Source: Clostridia bacterium (lineage in GTDB: Bacteria > Bacillota > Clostridia > Oscillospirales > CAG-382). From it: a DNA stretch of 27,124 bases. Positions 14,880 through 23,883 of this stretch are shown here, piece after piece. The position numbers were made by a program, and so were the translations under genes. Under the pieces are notes generated by a model, which had not been told where the DNA came from, did no database searches, and saw only the letters and a list, made by a program, of their open reading frames with translations. Every line of letters begins with the position of its first letter. Positions within the stretch are counted from its first letter, which is position 1. The stretch lies in the NCBI GenBank assembly GCA_900757905.1, contig CAAEPN010000115.1:1-27124 (forward strand), given 5' to 3'.

Positions 14880-16235
14880 ATGGCAATCAAATGCGCTTTT
14901 ATTTCTTTGGGATGTCCGAAAAACCAAGCAGACAGCGAAGTCATGCTTGCAAAGCTGAACCAAGCCGGTATTGAGATCGTTGCGGAGGACATTCATGCCG
15001 ACGTAGTCGTGATCAACACCTGCGCTTTCATCGAAAGTGCAAAAAAAGAAGCAATCGAAACGATTTTAGATGTGGCATGGCTCAAAAAGAACCGCGATCT
15101 AAAAGGAATCGTTGTGGCCGGCTGCCTTGCCCAACGCTACAAGGACGAACTCTTTAAGGAGCTTCCCGAAGTAGACGCCGCTGTCGGCGTAGGTGACCTC
15201 GACAGCATTGTAGACGCCGTCAAAGCCGCTTATAAAGCCGGTACCGAGCCGAATTCCGGTGCTTCCAAATACTGCCATATCACCGCAGCCGAGAATCAGA
15301 CTCTCGGCGGCGACCGCGTTGTCTCCACACCCGAATATTCGGTCTACTTAAAAATCTCCGAGGGCTGTGACAAGCACTGTACCTATTGTATTATTCCGTC
15401 GCTTCGCGGCAAGTTCCGCAGCCGCCCGGTCGAGGACTTAGTCAAGGAAGCAAACGAGCTTGCTGACCTTGGCGCACGCGAGCTTATCGTCGTTTCACAA
15501 GACACCGTCAATTACGGCAACGACTTGTACGGTAAGCCGTCGCTTGCCATGCTTTTAAAAGAGCTGTGCAAGATCGAAAAGCTGAAATGGATCCGCGTCC
15601 TTTACTGCTATCCCGAAGACATGACCGAAGAACTGGCCGACGTTATTGCAAACGAGCCCAAAATTGTCAAGTATATTGACCTGCCGATTCAGCATATTTC
15701 CGACAAAGTTTTAAAGCTTATGGGACGTCACGGCGGCTCAGCGCTTGTCAAAGAAAAGATAAAAATGTTAAGAGAGCATATTCCGGGATTAGTGCTGCGC
15801 TCGACGGTCATCGTCGGGTTCCCTGGCGAAGGAAAAGAGGAATTTGCCGAGCTTGCGGAATTCTTAAAGGAAGTAAAATTTGAACGTCTCGGCGTGTTTG
15901 CGTTCTCTTGCGAGGAAGGTACGCCGGCGGCGCGTCTTACTGAGGGCATTGTTCCCGAAAAGACCAAGCAAAAGCGTCTTGACACACTCATGCGAAATCA
16001 GTTCGAAATCCATGAAGCGGGCAACAAAAAACAGGTCGGCAAAACGCTTGAGGTTTTGTGCGAGGGCTTTGACCGTCCGTCAGGCGTTTATTACGGCCGC
16101 AGCGAAGCGGATGCACCGGAAATCGACGGAAAGGTCTATTTCCGCTCGGCACGAAAGGTCGCAGACGGTGAATTTATAAACGTGAAAATTACCGAGGTCA
16201 TCGACTATGACCTTCTCGGTGACGCTATTCTTTAA
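14880..16235 (+). CDS. rimO: Ribosomal protein S12 methylthiotransferase RimO
   Basis: 451 residues from ATG 14880, with AGAAAGGCG upstream. The frame also opens at 14814, but that start adds a non-conserved tail without a ribosome site. RimO adds a methylthio group to the conserved aspartate of ribosomal protein S12, using two iron-sulfur clusters and S-adenosylmethionine. The N-terminal cluster ligands are Cys12 (SLGCPKN), Cys48 (NTCAF) and Cys82 (AGCLAQ). The radical-SAM cluster ligands are Cys163, Cys167 and Cys170 in GCDKHCTYC. The motif GCPKNQADSEVM favours RimO over its paralogs MiaB and MtaB. A TRAM domain fills the last ~70 residues. It is the first gene of the operon, 26 nt before pgsA, an order common in Clostridia. 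Confidence 0.95.
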   Translation: MAIKCAFISLGCPKNQADSEVMLAKLNQAGIEIVAEDIHADVVVINTCAFIESAKKEAIETILDVAWLKKNRDLKGIVVAGCLAQRYKDELFKELPEVDAAVGVGDLDSIVDAVKAAYKAGTEPNSGASKYCHITAAENQTLGGDRVVSTPEYSVYLKISEGCDKHCTYCIIPSLRGKFRSRPVEDLVKEANELADLGARELIVVSQDTVNYGNDLYGKPSLAMLLKELCKIEKLKWIRVLYCYPEDMTEELADVIANEPKIVKYIDLPIQHISDKVLKLMGRHGGSALVKEKIKMLREHIPGLVLRSTVIVGFPGEGKEEFAELAEFLKEVKFERLGVFAFSCEEGTPAARLTEGIVPEKTKQKRLDTLMRNQFEIHEAGNKKQVGKTLEVLCEGFDRPSGVYYGRSEADAPEIDGKVYFRSARKVADGEFINVKITEVIDYDLLGDAIL

Positions 16236-16261
16236 AAAGGCTATCAAAAGGAGCGTTTGAT

Positions 16262-16885
16262 ATGAGCGCAAATCATACAAAGCAAATCGACAAAAATCTG
16301 CCGAACAAATTGACGGTTCTACGCATCTTTCTTGTTCCGGTGTTCATTGTGTTACTGTGGCTTCCGGCCATAACGGACGGCGCGGTAAGCGATTTTACGG
16401 CGCGATGTATCGCCGCCGCCGTGTTTGCTTTGTCCGCCGCAACCGATTTTATTGACGGAAAGCTTGCGAGAAAGTATGAGCTTGTTTCCAATTTCGGGAA
16501 GTTCATGGATCCGCTTGCCGACAAGTTTCTCATCATCGGTGCGCTTCTTGCGGCAGTTCCGGTTTACGAAGAGTTTGAATGGGCGCTTATCATAAGCCTT
16601 CTTGTCATCGTGTTCCGTGAGCTTGCGGTCTCCTCTATGCGTCTTATCGCCAAAAACGCGCAAGGACTTGTCATCGCGGCGGCGCTGCCCGGAAAGATCA
16701 AGACCTTTTCACAGTGTATCTTCGTGCTTCTGTTATTGCTCGAAGAATACATTTTCGCTTTCAGCGACTTTTTCGTCACTTACCGTCCGCTTACTTGGAC
16801 GTGTATGGCGGTAATGGTCTTTTTCACGATCTATTCCGGCATTCAGTATTTTCACACATATAAGCGGTTTATTTTTGATTCTTAA
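16262..16885 (+). CDS. pgsA: CDP-diacylglycerol--glycerol-3-phosphate 3-phosphatidyltransferase
   Basis: 207 residues. The enzyme makes phosphatidylglycerol phosphate from CDP-diacylglycerol and glycerol-3-phosphate at the membrane, the committed step to phosphatidylglycerol and cardiolipin. The CDP-alcohol phosphotransferase signature is complete (DG, AR, G, D, D) in the region TDFIDGKLARKYELVSNFGK followed by FMDPLADK, at about residues 62-89. Hydrophobic segments are visible at about 18-34, 45-62, 93-105, 114-130, 148-165 and 180-195. The N-terminal NLPNKLTVLRIFLVPVF is typical of the family. AAAGGAG precedes the ATG. The short spacing to rimO and cysE indicates co-transcription. Confidence 0.94.
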   Translation: MSANHTKQIDKNLPNKLTVLRIFLVPVFIVLLWLPAITDGAVSDFTARCIAAAVFALSAATDFIDGKLARKYELVSNFGKFMDPLADKFLIIGALLAAVPVYEEFEWALIISLLVIVFRELAVSSMRLIAKNAQGLVIAAALPGKIKTFSQCIFVLLLLLEEYIFAFSDFFVTYRPLTWTCMAVMVFFTIYSGIQYFHTYKRFIFDS

Positions 16886-16899
16886 GCTCTATATACCTT

Positions 16900-16905
16900 G
16901 GAGGT
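16900..16905 (+). promoter_or_regulatory. Ribosome site that selects a TTG start for cysE
   Basis: GGAGGT lies seven bases before TTG 16913. The nearby ATG at 16906 is out of frame and meets a stop after five codons, so TTG is the only sensible start. Confidence 0.7.
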
Positions 16906-16912
16906 ATGAATT

Positions 16913-17599
16913 TTGTTTTTTAAAAACCTGCGCTACGATTTAAAATCCATAAAAGAACGCGACCCGGCGGCGCGCAATTGCTTGGAGATCTTCTTACTCT
17001 ATTCCGGCTTTCACGCGCTTCTCTACTATCGCGTTGCCCACTTTTTCTACAAATGCAAATTAAAATTTTTGGCTCGCTTTGTCTCCCAGCTCGGACGCTT
17101 TTTCACGGGTGTTGAAATTCATCCGGGAGCAAAGATCGGACGCGGTTTACTCATCGACCACGGCATGGGCGTCGTTATCGGCGAAACGGCTGAGGTCGGC
17201 GACAACTGCACCATTTATCAGGGCGTAACGCTCGGCGGTACCGGTAAAGACGTCGGCAAGCGCCATCCGACCATCGGTTCGGGCGTTATGATAGGCTCCG
17301 GCGCAAAGGTGCTCGGTCCGTTCACGGTCGGCGACAACGCAAAGATTGCAGCCGGTGCGGTAGTGCTCAACGCCGTTCCCGAGGGCGCAACCGCCGTCGG
17401 CGTTCCGGCAAAGATCATCTATCCCGGCCGCGGCAAGGATACAAAGGAAAAATGCAAGAGCGACCTTGACCAGATCCACATTCCCGACCCGGTTTCGACC
17501 GAGCTTTGCCGCATGCGCTGCCAGATCGAACAGTTGGAAGCGCAGATCAAGCGCTTGGAAAAGGAATCCGGTGTACAAGAATCGGAAAATGATGATTGA
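16913..17599 (+). CDS. cysE: Serine O-acetyltransferase
   Basis: 228 residues from a TTG codon (no usable ATG). The enzyme makes O-acetylserine from serine and acetyl-CoA in the cytoplasm, the first step of cysteine synthesis. It is the short form lacking most of the N-terminal helical domain of the E. coli enzyme. The left-handed beta-helix is visible from about residue 65: HPGAKIGRGLLIDHGMGVVI, then GETAEVGDNCTIYQGVTLGG and KRHPTIGSGVMIGSGAKVLG, ending in AVGVPAKIIYPGRG. Catalytic Asp and His lie in IDHGMG. The C-terminal 35 residues (CRMRCQIEQLEAQIKRLEKE) look like a coiled coil rather than a simple inhibitory tail. It sits next to cysS, as in many Firmicutes. Confidence 0.95.
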   Translation: MFFKNLRYDLKSIKERDPAARNCLEIFLLYSGFHALLYYRVAHFFYKCKLKFLARFVSQLGRFFTGVEIHPGAKIGRGLLIDHGMGVVIGETAEVGDNCTIYQGVTLGGTGKDVGKRHPTIGSGVMIGSGAKVLGPFTVGDNAKIAAGAVVLNAVPEGATAVGVPAKIIYPGRGKDTKEKCKSDLDQIHIPDPVSTELCRMRCQIEQLEAQIKRLEKESGVQESENDD

Positions 17600-17632
17600 C
17601 TTTAAGTTTTAACCGAAAGGATCACAAAAACA

Positions 17633-19054
17633 ATGAAATTATACAACTCACTCTCACGCGTCAAAGAAGAATTCGTACCGCATGAACCCGGCAAGGTCTC
17701 GATGTACACCTGCGGCCCGACGGTCTATCATTTTGCCCATATCGGCAATCTTCGTTCCTATATTATGGAGGATGTTCTCGAAAAATATCTGCGCTATGCC
17801 GGCTATGACGTAAAGCGCGTAATGAACATTACCGACGTCGGCCACCTCACCAGTGACGCCGATACCGGCGAAGATAAAATGCTAAAGGGCGCTAAGCGCG
17901 AACACAAAACGGTCATGGAAATTGCCAAGTTCTATACCGACGCGTTTTTTGCCGACTGTGCCAAGTTAAACATCAAAACACCGGACGTTGTGGAACCGGC
18001 CACGCACTGCATTGACGATTTTATCAAGGTCATTTCCGCGCTTATCGAAAAAGGCTATGCGTATGAAGCCGGCGGAAATATCTATTTTGACACTTCGAAG
18101 CTGAAGCAATACTATGTTTTCAACAATTTTGAAGAAGAGGATCTTCAGGACGGTGTGCGCGACGGCGTCGAAAAAGACGACAACAAGCGCAACAAAGCCG
18201 ATTTCGTGCTGTGGTTCACCAAATCGAAATTCGACGATCAAGAATTGAAATGGGATTCGCCCTGGGGCGTCGGCTATCCCGGCTGGCACATCGAATGCTC
18301 TTGCATTTCCATGAAGCATCTCGGCGAATACCTTGATATCCACTGCGGCGGCATCGATAACGCATTCCCTCACCACACCAATGAAATTGCCCAGAGCGAG
18401 GCGTTTCTCGGTCACAAGTGGTGCAACTATTGGTTCCATGTGCTGCATCTCAACACCTCAAACGGCAAAATGAGCAAATCAAAAGGCGAATTTCTGACGG
18501 TTTCGCTTTTGGAAAGCAAAGGCTATAAACCGGTCATCTACCGTTATTTCTGCTTACTCTCCCACTATCGCAAATCGCTCGTTTTCAGCTATGAAAATCT
18601 TGATAATGCCAAGGCGGCCTACGAAAAGCTGATTGCGCGCATTGCAAAGCTTTCAGACGGTGGCGAAGTCGATACGGCAAAATTCGAGGAATTACGCCGC
18701 GATTTCACCGAAGCCATGGACAACGATATTAACACCTCCCTTGCCATAACCGCTATTTACAACGTTCTCAAGGCCGATGCAAACGACGCGACCAAGCTTG
18801 CGCTTATCGCAGATTTTGACCGCGTATTAAGCCTTGATCTATTAGAAAACGCCAAAGCTTACCGTGAAAACGAGCAGAGCGCACCGGCTGCCGACGATGA
18901 ATTTACAGCAAAGGTCAATGAGGCTGTCGCACGCCGCACCGAAGCAAAAAAAGCCAAGAATTTTGCAGAAGCAGATAAGATCCGCGATGAACTCAAGGCC
19001 ATGGGCGTTGTTATCGAGGACACGGCGGAAGGCCCGAAATGGAAGAGAATTTAA
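17633..19054 (+). CDS. cysS: Cysteinyl-tRNA synthetase
   Basis: 473 residues, the usual length. It charges tRNA-Cys with cysteine. The class I signatures are HIGN at residues 36-39 and KMSKS at 279-283. Zinc ligands for cysteine recognition are Cys27 (TCGPTVY), the cysteine of WHIECSCIS, and the residues of GGIDNAFPHHTNEIAQSE. The C-terminal helical region ends in the conserved AEADKIRDELKAMGVVIEDT segment. The ribosome site GAAAGGA lies about 12 bases upstream. It follows cysE by 33 nt, so the enzyme that opens cysteine synthesis and the one that uses cysteine are expressed together. Its 3' end overlaps mrnC by 16 bp. Confidence 0.97.
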   Translation: MKLYNSLSRVKEEFVPHEPGKVSMYTCGPTVYHFAHIGNLRSYIMEDVLEKYLRYAGYDVKRVMNITDVGHLTSDADTGEDKMLKGAKREHKTVMEIAKFYTDAFFADCAKLNIKTPDVVEPATHCIDDFIKVISALIEKGYAYEAGGNIYFDTSKLKQYYVFNNFEEEDLQDGVRDGVEKDDNKRNKADFVLWFTKSKFDDQELKWDSPWGVGYPGWHIECSCISMKHLGEYLDIHCGGIDNAFPHHTNEIAQSEAFLGHKWCNYWFHVLHLNTSNGKMSKSKGEFLTVSLLESKGYKPVIYRYFCLLSHYRKSLVFSYENLDNAKAAYEKLIARIAKLSDGGEVDTAKFEELRRDFTEAMDNDINTSLAITAIYNVLKADANDATKLALIADFDRVLSLDLLENAKAYRENEQSAPAADDEFTAKVNEAVARRTEAKKAKNFAEADKIRDELKAMGVVIEDTAEGPKWKRI

Positions 19055-19497
19055 CGCTTCTTTTTACGCATGATGTGCGTAATTACAGCATTTTGAATTT
19101 CGCCTACATGGGCGACACGGTTTTAGAGCTGTTTACACGCGAGTATTTACTCAAAAACAGCGGTAAGACAAAGCCGGGCGAGCTTGTTACTGCTTCGCGC
19201 CGTTTTGTCACCTGTGAAGCGCAAAGCGACGCGGTCTCCCGTATTGAGCCGCTTTTTTCGGAAGAAGAAGCCGACATTTTCCGTCGCGGCCGCAACGCAA
19301 AAACGCACTTCACCCCCAAACACGGCGACGCGATTCAATACCGTCGCGCAACCGGCTTTGAAGCGCTTATGGGATATTTATATTTGAACGGTCGCATTTT
19401 ACGCGCCAAGGAGCTGTTTTTGGCGGCCTTTGACACGAAAAGCGACACGAACGGCCATTCGGACAGCGAAACCGACAACCAGACAAAGGAAGCATAA
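19039..19497 (+). CDS. mrnC: Mini-ribonuclease III
   Basis: 152 residues. Mini-III is an RNase III catalytic domain without a double-stranded RNA-binding domain. In Bacillus it matures the ends of 23S rRNA. The family motifs are AYMGDTVLELFTREYLL (catalytic acid Asp26), RRGRNAK near residue 82 and YRRATGFEALMGYLYLNGR (catalytic acid Glu108). The C-terminal ~17 residues are a polar, probably disordered tail. Translation starts inside cysS, so the two genes are probably coupled; this gene order is typical of Firmicutes. In the usual order rlmB and the yacP nuclease gene follow, but here pth follows two bases later. Confidence 0.94.
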   Translation: MEENLTLLFTHDVRNYSILNFAYMGDTVLELFTREYLLKNSGKTKPGELVTASRRFVTCEAQSDAVSRIEPLFSEEEADIFRRGRNAKTHFTPKHGDAIQYRRATGFEALMGYLYLNGRILRAKELFLAAFDTKSDTNGHSDSETDNQTKEA

Positions 19498-19499
19498 AC

Positions 19500-20126
19500 A
19501 TGGACAAGCTCTTTTCCCTTTTCAAGCAGATCGAAACCGAAAAAGAACCGGCCAAACCGGTGGATTTTTTGGTGGTCGGACTCGGAAATCCGGGAGACAA
19601 GTATCGCTACACACGTCATAATACCGGCTTTTTGGCGCTTTCCTACATGGCGCAGAAAATGAATTTTGATATCACCAAATCACGCTTCAACGCTTTATGC
19701 GCCGAGCACACCTTAGGTTCGCACCGGACGTTATTTTTGCTTCCGCAAACCTTTATGAACAATTCCGGCGAAGCGGTACGTCCGGCTATGGATTTTTATA
19801 AAATCCCGGTCGAACGGGTGCTTGTCATTTACGACGACATTTCCCTTCCCTGCGGGAAACTTCGCATTCGTCCGAGCGGCAGTGCCGGCGGTCACAATGG
19901 GATAAAATCGATTATTGAACACACCGGAAGCGATAAATTTCCTCGCATCAAGGTCGGCGTCGGCGAAAAGCCGCATCCCGAAATGGATCTTGCCGATTGG
20001 GTGCTATCCGGCTTTTCACAAGAGGAACGCGGAGTCCTTTTCGAAAAATTCGAAAAGGTGTACGAAGCGGCCGCTCTTATTGCTGACGGCAAGGTTTCCG
20101 ACGCGATGAACCGCTATAACGGATAA
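19500..20126 (+). CDS. pth: Peptidyl-tRNA hydrolase
   Basis: 208 residues. It releases peptides from prematurely dropped peptidyl-tRNA, recycling the tRNA. Active-site elements are all present: FLVVGLGNPGDKY (Asn30), TRHNTGF with catalytic His40, FMNNSGEAV, VIYDDISLP and SAGGHNGIKSI. The protein carries about 20 extra N-terminal residues (MDKLFSLFKQIETEKEPAKP) ahead of the usual start. AAAGGAAG lies before the ATG at 19500, so the extension appears real. The stop of mrnC is only two bases upstream. Finding pth here rather than beside mfd, its common Firmicutes neighbour, shows local rearrangement. Confidence 0.96.
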   Translation: MDKLFSLFKQIETEKEPAKPVDFLVVGLGNPGDKYRYTRHNTGFLALSYMAQKMNFDITKSRFNALCAEHTLGSHRTLFLLPQTFMNNSGEAVRPAMDFYKIPVERVLVIYDDISLPCGKLRIRPSGSAGGHNGIKSIIEHTGSDKFPRIKVGVGEKPHPEMDLADWVLSGFSQEERGVLFEKFEKVYEAAALIADGKVSDAMNRYNG

Positions 20127-20174
20127 ATTTGCTTTATGCATGAAACATCCGCCGTGTGAAATACTATTTTCCCG

Positions 20175-20181
20175 AAAGGAG
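20175..20181 (+). promoter_or_regulatory. Ribosome site that selects a TTG start
   Basis: AAAGGAG, seven bases before TTG 20189. An in-frame GTG at 20156 would add 11 residues but has no ribosome site. Confidence 0.65.
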
Positions 20182-20188
20182 AATTTTT

Positions 20189-21037
20189 TTGAACTCGGTC
20201 AAGGACATCAAAAAATATGCGAAAACACTGCTTTACGCCGACTGGGTTTCCCATATTGCGGTGCTTTTCGGTTTTATGGTATGCATTCTCGGACTTTCGT
20301 TTGCAGGCTATGCAAGTCTTGCGCTTCTTAACAAATATGCACATCTTACCGAAGTGCATTATGGGCTGCTAAGCGTATTCTTTACGCTGTTTATCGGCTT
20401 ACCGGTCATTCCGCTTATGTACGGTTTATGCGTTTATGCCGCAAATACGGTTGGCGGCCACAAACCGAATATTCTCGATCTGTTTTATGCTTTCGGCAGT
20501 CTGCGCGCTTTTTCACGAAGCTACAAACTGTTTTTCGCTTTAGTTTGGCGCGCTATTGTGGTATTTGCCATACCGGCGGCTTGCGTCTATCAGGCTGAGG
20601 TACTGTTGTACGAGGAAAACTTTTTATTCGTATCGTATTATGGGTACGATGTCGGTTATTTTGTTATTTCAGTAGGACTTTTTCTTCTTTTTTATGCGGC
20701 TTTCGCTGTTTTCGCCCGATATGCAGCCGCCGTTTATCTCACAGTCGAAAATGAACTGTTACCGGTTTCGGTCTGCTTTTCGGCCGCATCCTTTGCCTTA
20801 AGCTGCCACAACGGAAGTCACTCCTACACGCGCCTTATGTTTTCATTCCTGCCGCTTACCATACTGTCGGTTTTCACCTTCGGCGTGCTTTTTCTGGTCT
20901 ATACCGCACCGCTTATGCTTATCACTTGCTTTTTGAATGCGAAAACGCTGACCGAAAGCAGCATGCTTGGTCTATACTTTAACGTTTTGTTTGAAAAATG
21001 TCATTTTCCGCGGCCGAACACGCCGCTTGACCTATAA
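20189..21037 (+). CDS. Uncharacterised integral membrane protein
   Basis: 282 residues from TTG 20189 (AAAGGAG seven bases upstream). I do not recognise the family. Five clear hydrophobic segments occur at about 19-46, 57-89, 112-138, 153-184 and 218-246, with a sixth, weaker one near 190-208. There is no signal peptide and no enzyme motif. The overall pattern, with a charged amphipathic N-terminus (SVKDIKKYAKTLLYADW) and paired helices, recalls DUF975-like and similar membrane proteins of Firmicutes, but this is a loose resemblance. It lies between pth and metG on the same strand with gaps of 62 and 32 nt and is probably co-transcribed. Confidence 0.8.
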   Translation: MNSVKDIKKYAKTLLYADWVSHIAVLFGFMVCILGLSFAGYASLALLNKYAHLTEVHYGLLSVFFTLFIGLPVIPLMYGLCVYAANTVGGHKPNILDLFYAFGSLRAFSRSYKLFFALVWRAIVVFAIPAACVYQAEVLLYEENFLFVSYYGYDVGYFVISVGLFLLFYAAFAVFARYAAAVYLTVENELLPVSVCFSAASFALSCHNGSHSYTRLMFSFLPLTILSVFTFGVLFLVYTAPLMLITCFLNAKTLTESSMLGLYFNVLFEKCHFPRPNTPLDL

Positions 21038-21069
21038 TAACACAGAATACAACGAAAGAAGGAACATAT

Positions 21070-23046
21070 ATGAAGCAAAAGTACTATCTGACGACTGCGA
21101 TTCCCTACACCTCGCGCAAGCCGCACATTGGAAACACCTACGAGCTTATTTTAACCGACTGTGTCGCCCGCTACAAAAGAATGTGCGGTTATGATGTTTT
21201 CATGCTTACCGGTACCGATGAGCACGGACAGAAAATTGAGGACGCCGCAAAAGAAGCAGGCATCTCTCCGCAGGATTATGTCGATAACATCACCTCTGAA
21301 TTAAAAGGTATCTGGAAGCGCATGAACATAAGCTATGACAAGTTCATCCGCACCACGGACGATTATCATGTCAAGGCTGTACAGCACATTTTCAAGAAGC
21401 TCTACGACCAAGGCGATATTTACAAAGGCGAATACGAAGGCTGGTACTGCACGCCCTGCGAATCCTTCTGGACGGAGACCCAAGCCGCCGACGGCAAATG
21501 CCCCGACTGCGGCCGGGAGGTCAAAAAAGCTAAAGAAGCCGCTTACTTCTTAAAGCTCTCCAAATATCAGAAAAAGTTAGAGGACTATATCGAAAGCCAT
21601 CCGGATTTCATCCAACCCGAAGCACGCAAAAAAGAGATGATCAACAACTTCATCAAGCCCGGTGTTCAAGACCTTTGTGTGTCCCGTTCGACCTTCACAT
21701 GGGGTGTTCCGGTGGAATTCGATCCCGGTCACGTCATTTATGTTTGGATCGACGCGCTCTCCAACTATATCACGGCGCTTGGCTACGACATCGACGAAAA
21801 GGGCGAGCTTTATAAAAAGTATTGGCCGGCAGACTTACAAATCATCGGCAAGGATATTCTCCGCTTCCACACGATTTATTGGCCGGTCATCCTGATGGCG
21901 CTCGGCGAGCCGCTTCCGAAACAGATCTTCGGTCACCCGTGGCTGCTCTCCGGCATGGATAAAATGTCTAAATCGCGCGGAAACGTCATGTATGCCGACT
22001 ATCTTGCCGACTTACTCGGTACAGACGCAGTGCGCTACTACGTGCTTTCGGAAATGCCTTTCTTGAACGACGGCAGCATTACCTACGAAATGCTTGTTTC
22101 CAAAATCAACGCCGACCTTGTCAATACCTTAGGAAACCTCGTCAACCGCACAGTTGCCATGGTCAATAAGTATTTTGACGGCGTAATTCAAAAGCCGACC
22201 TGCAACGAACCGCTTGACGAGGAGTTGGTTTCGGTCATCCGCAACGGCTTTGCACGCACGACCGAGAAAATGGAAACGCTTCACATTGCCGAAGCGACCG
22301 ACGAGATCATGACGGTTTTACGACGCTTGAACAAGTATATCGACGAAACCCTTCCGTGGGCGCTTGCCAAGGATGAGACCAAAAAAGAACGCCTTGGAAC
22401 GGTGCTGTATAACCTCATTGAGGGAATCCGTATTTGCGCCGTTATGCTTTATCCGTTTATTCCGGAATCGGCTGAAAAGATCATGGGCGAGCTGACGCAT
22501 CCCGAAAACACCGAGAAGCTGTCGCTTGAAGATTGGAAAAACGCTTCCGAATTCGGCCATGAATATGCCGACGGCAGCCGCGTCAATCCCACGCCGTCTC
22601 CCCTCTTTATGCGTATCGACGAAAAGGAATTCATGGCAAAATTGGAGGCTGACCGCAAGGCCGCCGAAAAGGCTGACAAAGTCGCCAAGAAAGAGGAAAA
22701 GAAAGCCGACGAGCCGGAGGTTACCGAGATCGGCATTGAAGATTTTCTCAAGGTTCGTCTTATCTGCGCGCAGATTCTCGAATGCGAGCCGGTACCGAAA
22801 TCCGATAAATTGTTAAAGATCATCGCCGACGACGGAACCGGAAAACGGCAGATCGTTTCGGGCATTGCCGCAAGCTACAAACCGGAGGATCTGATCGGCA
22901 AAAAGGTTATTCTCGTTTCCAACTTAAAACCGGAAAAACTACGCGGTGTAGAAAGCAACGGTATGCTCTTAGCGGCCGGCACCGAAAACGGCGTTGTCGT
23001 ATCGTTCTTAGACGATTCGCTCAAGCCCGGCACGGTGATCCGATAA
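21070..23046 (+). CDS. metG: Methionyl-tRNA synthetase with C-terminal tRNA-binding domain
   Basis: 658 residues. It charges tRNA-Met, including the initiator. Class I signatures are HIGN at residues 19-22 (TSRKPHIGNTYE) and KMSKS at 298-302. The zinc knuckle is CTPC…CPDC at about 119-141, with WYCTPCESFW typical of the bacterial group that keeps one knuckle. An anticodon-binding helical domain follows. A lysine/glutamate-rich linker near residues 525-555 then leads to an EMAPII/Trbp111-like OB-fold (SDKLLKIIADD, ESNGMLLAA) that dimerises and binds tRNA. GAAAGAAGGA precedes the ATG. It is followed nine bases later by the TatD gene, a conserved Firmicutes pair. Confidence 0.97.
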   Translation: MKQKYYLTTAIPYTSRKPHIGNTYELILTDCVARYKRMCGYDVFMLTGTDEHGQKIEDAAKEAGISPQDYVDNITSELKGIWKRMNISYDKFIRTTDDYHVKAVQHIFKKLYDQGDIYKGEYEGWYCTPCESFWTETQAADGKCPDCGREVKKAKEAAYFLKLSKYQKKLEDYIESHPDFIQPEARKKEMINNFIKPGVQDLCVSRSTFTWGVPVEFDPGHVIYVWIDALSNYITALGYDIDEKGELYKKYWPADLQIIGKDILRFHTIYWPVILMALGEPLPKQIFGHPWLLSGMDKMSKSRGNVMYADYLADLLGTDAVRYYVLSEMPFLNDGSITYEMLVSKINADLVNTLGNLVNRTVAMVNKYFDGVIQKPTCNEPLDEELVSVIRNGFARTTEKMETLHIAEATDEIMTVLRRLNKYIDETLPWALAKDETKKERLGTVLYNLIEGIRICAVMLYPFIPESAEKIMGELTHPENTEKLSLEDWKNASEFGHEYADGSRVNPTPSPLFMRIDEKEFMAKLEADRKAAEKADKVAKKEEKKADEPEVTEIGIEDFLKVRLICAQILECEPVPKSDKLLKIIADDGTGKRQIVSGIAASYKPEDLIGKKVILVSNLKPEKLRGVESNGMLLAAGTENGVVVSFLDDSLKPGTVIR

Positions 23047-23055
23047 GGTATAAAT

Positions 23056-23883
23056 ATGCGTTTATTCGATTCACACGCCCACTATGATGACGCACGTTTC
23101 GACGGTGAGACCGAACGGATCCTTGCCGAAGTTCACGCGGGCGGCGTCGAAAAAATCACCAATATCGCCTCAAGCCTTGCCACAAGCAAGGCTTCTGTGC
23201 GTCTTGCCGAAACACACGGTTACATTTACGCCTCCGTCGGCGTACACCCGTCCGACGCGGTACGCGATATGCAGAATGCGGATTGGTTACAACAGCTCGA
23301 AAGCCTGTACCATTCTTCCGAAAAAGTAGTGGCAATCGGTGAGATCGGACTCGATTACCACTATGGCAAAGAAGACAAAGAGGAACAAAAGCTCTGTTTC
23401 GACGCACAAATGCAGCTTGCCGAAAAGCTGAATGCCCCGGTAGTCATTCACGACAGAGAAGCGCACGAGGATACTTTAGAAATTCTTGCGCGCTATCCGT
23501 CTGTCACCGGCGTTGTCCACAGCTTCAGCGGCAGCTTTGAAATGGCAAAGCAAGTCATGAAAATGGGCTACTATATTTCGGTCAACGGGGTCTTAACCTT
23601 TAACAACGCAAAGAAAATTGTCGATATCGTTACCCGTCTGGATGAGCTTGCATCTGACGCAAGAGAGCGCATTCTCCTGGAGACCGACTGTCCCTACCTT
23701 GCTCCTGTTCCCTTTCGCGGCAAGCTGAACCGTTCGGATTATATGCTGTATACCGCCGAAAAAGCGGCCGAATGCTTAGGCATTTCGCGCGAGGAATTCT
23801 GTGAGCTGACCTACCGCAACGCCTGCCGTTTTTACCGAATCGATGAAACCGGAAAGGTTTTGAGAAAGCCGGTCGAAGCATGA
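23056..23883 (+). CDS. tatD: TatD-family metal-dependent hydrolase
   Basis: 275 residues, a TIM-barrel amidohydrolase-superfamily protein. TatD homologs are 3'-5' exonucleases or deoxyribonucleases implicated in DNA repair and degradation. Metal ligands are visible in order: DSHAHYDD (HxH, residues 5-12), VAIGEIGLDYHYG (Glu near 96), VIHDREAHEDT, VVHSFSGS and LLETDCPYLAP. The length is close to the family norm. In many Firmicutes this gene lies between metG and rnmV-ksgA. Here its stop overlaps the start of an SDR reductase (ATGA at 23880-23883), and rnmV and ksgA are absent. Confidence 0.92.
   Translation: MRLFDSHAHYDDARFDGETERILAEVHAGGVEKITNIASSLATSKASVRLAETHGYIYASVGVHPSDAVRDMQNADWLQQLESLYHSSEKVVAIGEIGLDYHYGKEDKEEQKLCFDAQMQLAEKLNAPVVIHDREAHEDTLEILARYPSVTGVVHSFSGSFEMAKQVMKMGYYISVNGVLTFNNAKKIVDIVTRLDELASDARERILLETDCPYLAPVPFRGKLNRSDYMLYTAEKAAECLGISREEFCELTYRNACRFYRIDETGKVLRKPVEA

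Noticed and set aside
17147..17578. 143-codon - strand frame within cysE
   Set aside because: Mirror of a strongly conserved acetyltransferase; no independent signals.
16236..17632. T-box leader before cysE or cysS
   Set aside because: The gaps are only 27 and 33 nt, too short for a T-box, and no T-box core sequence is present.
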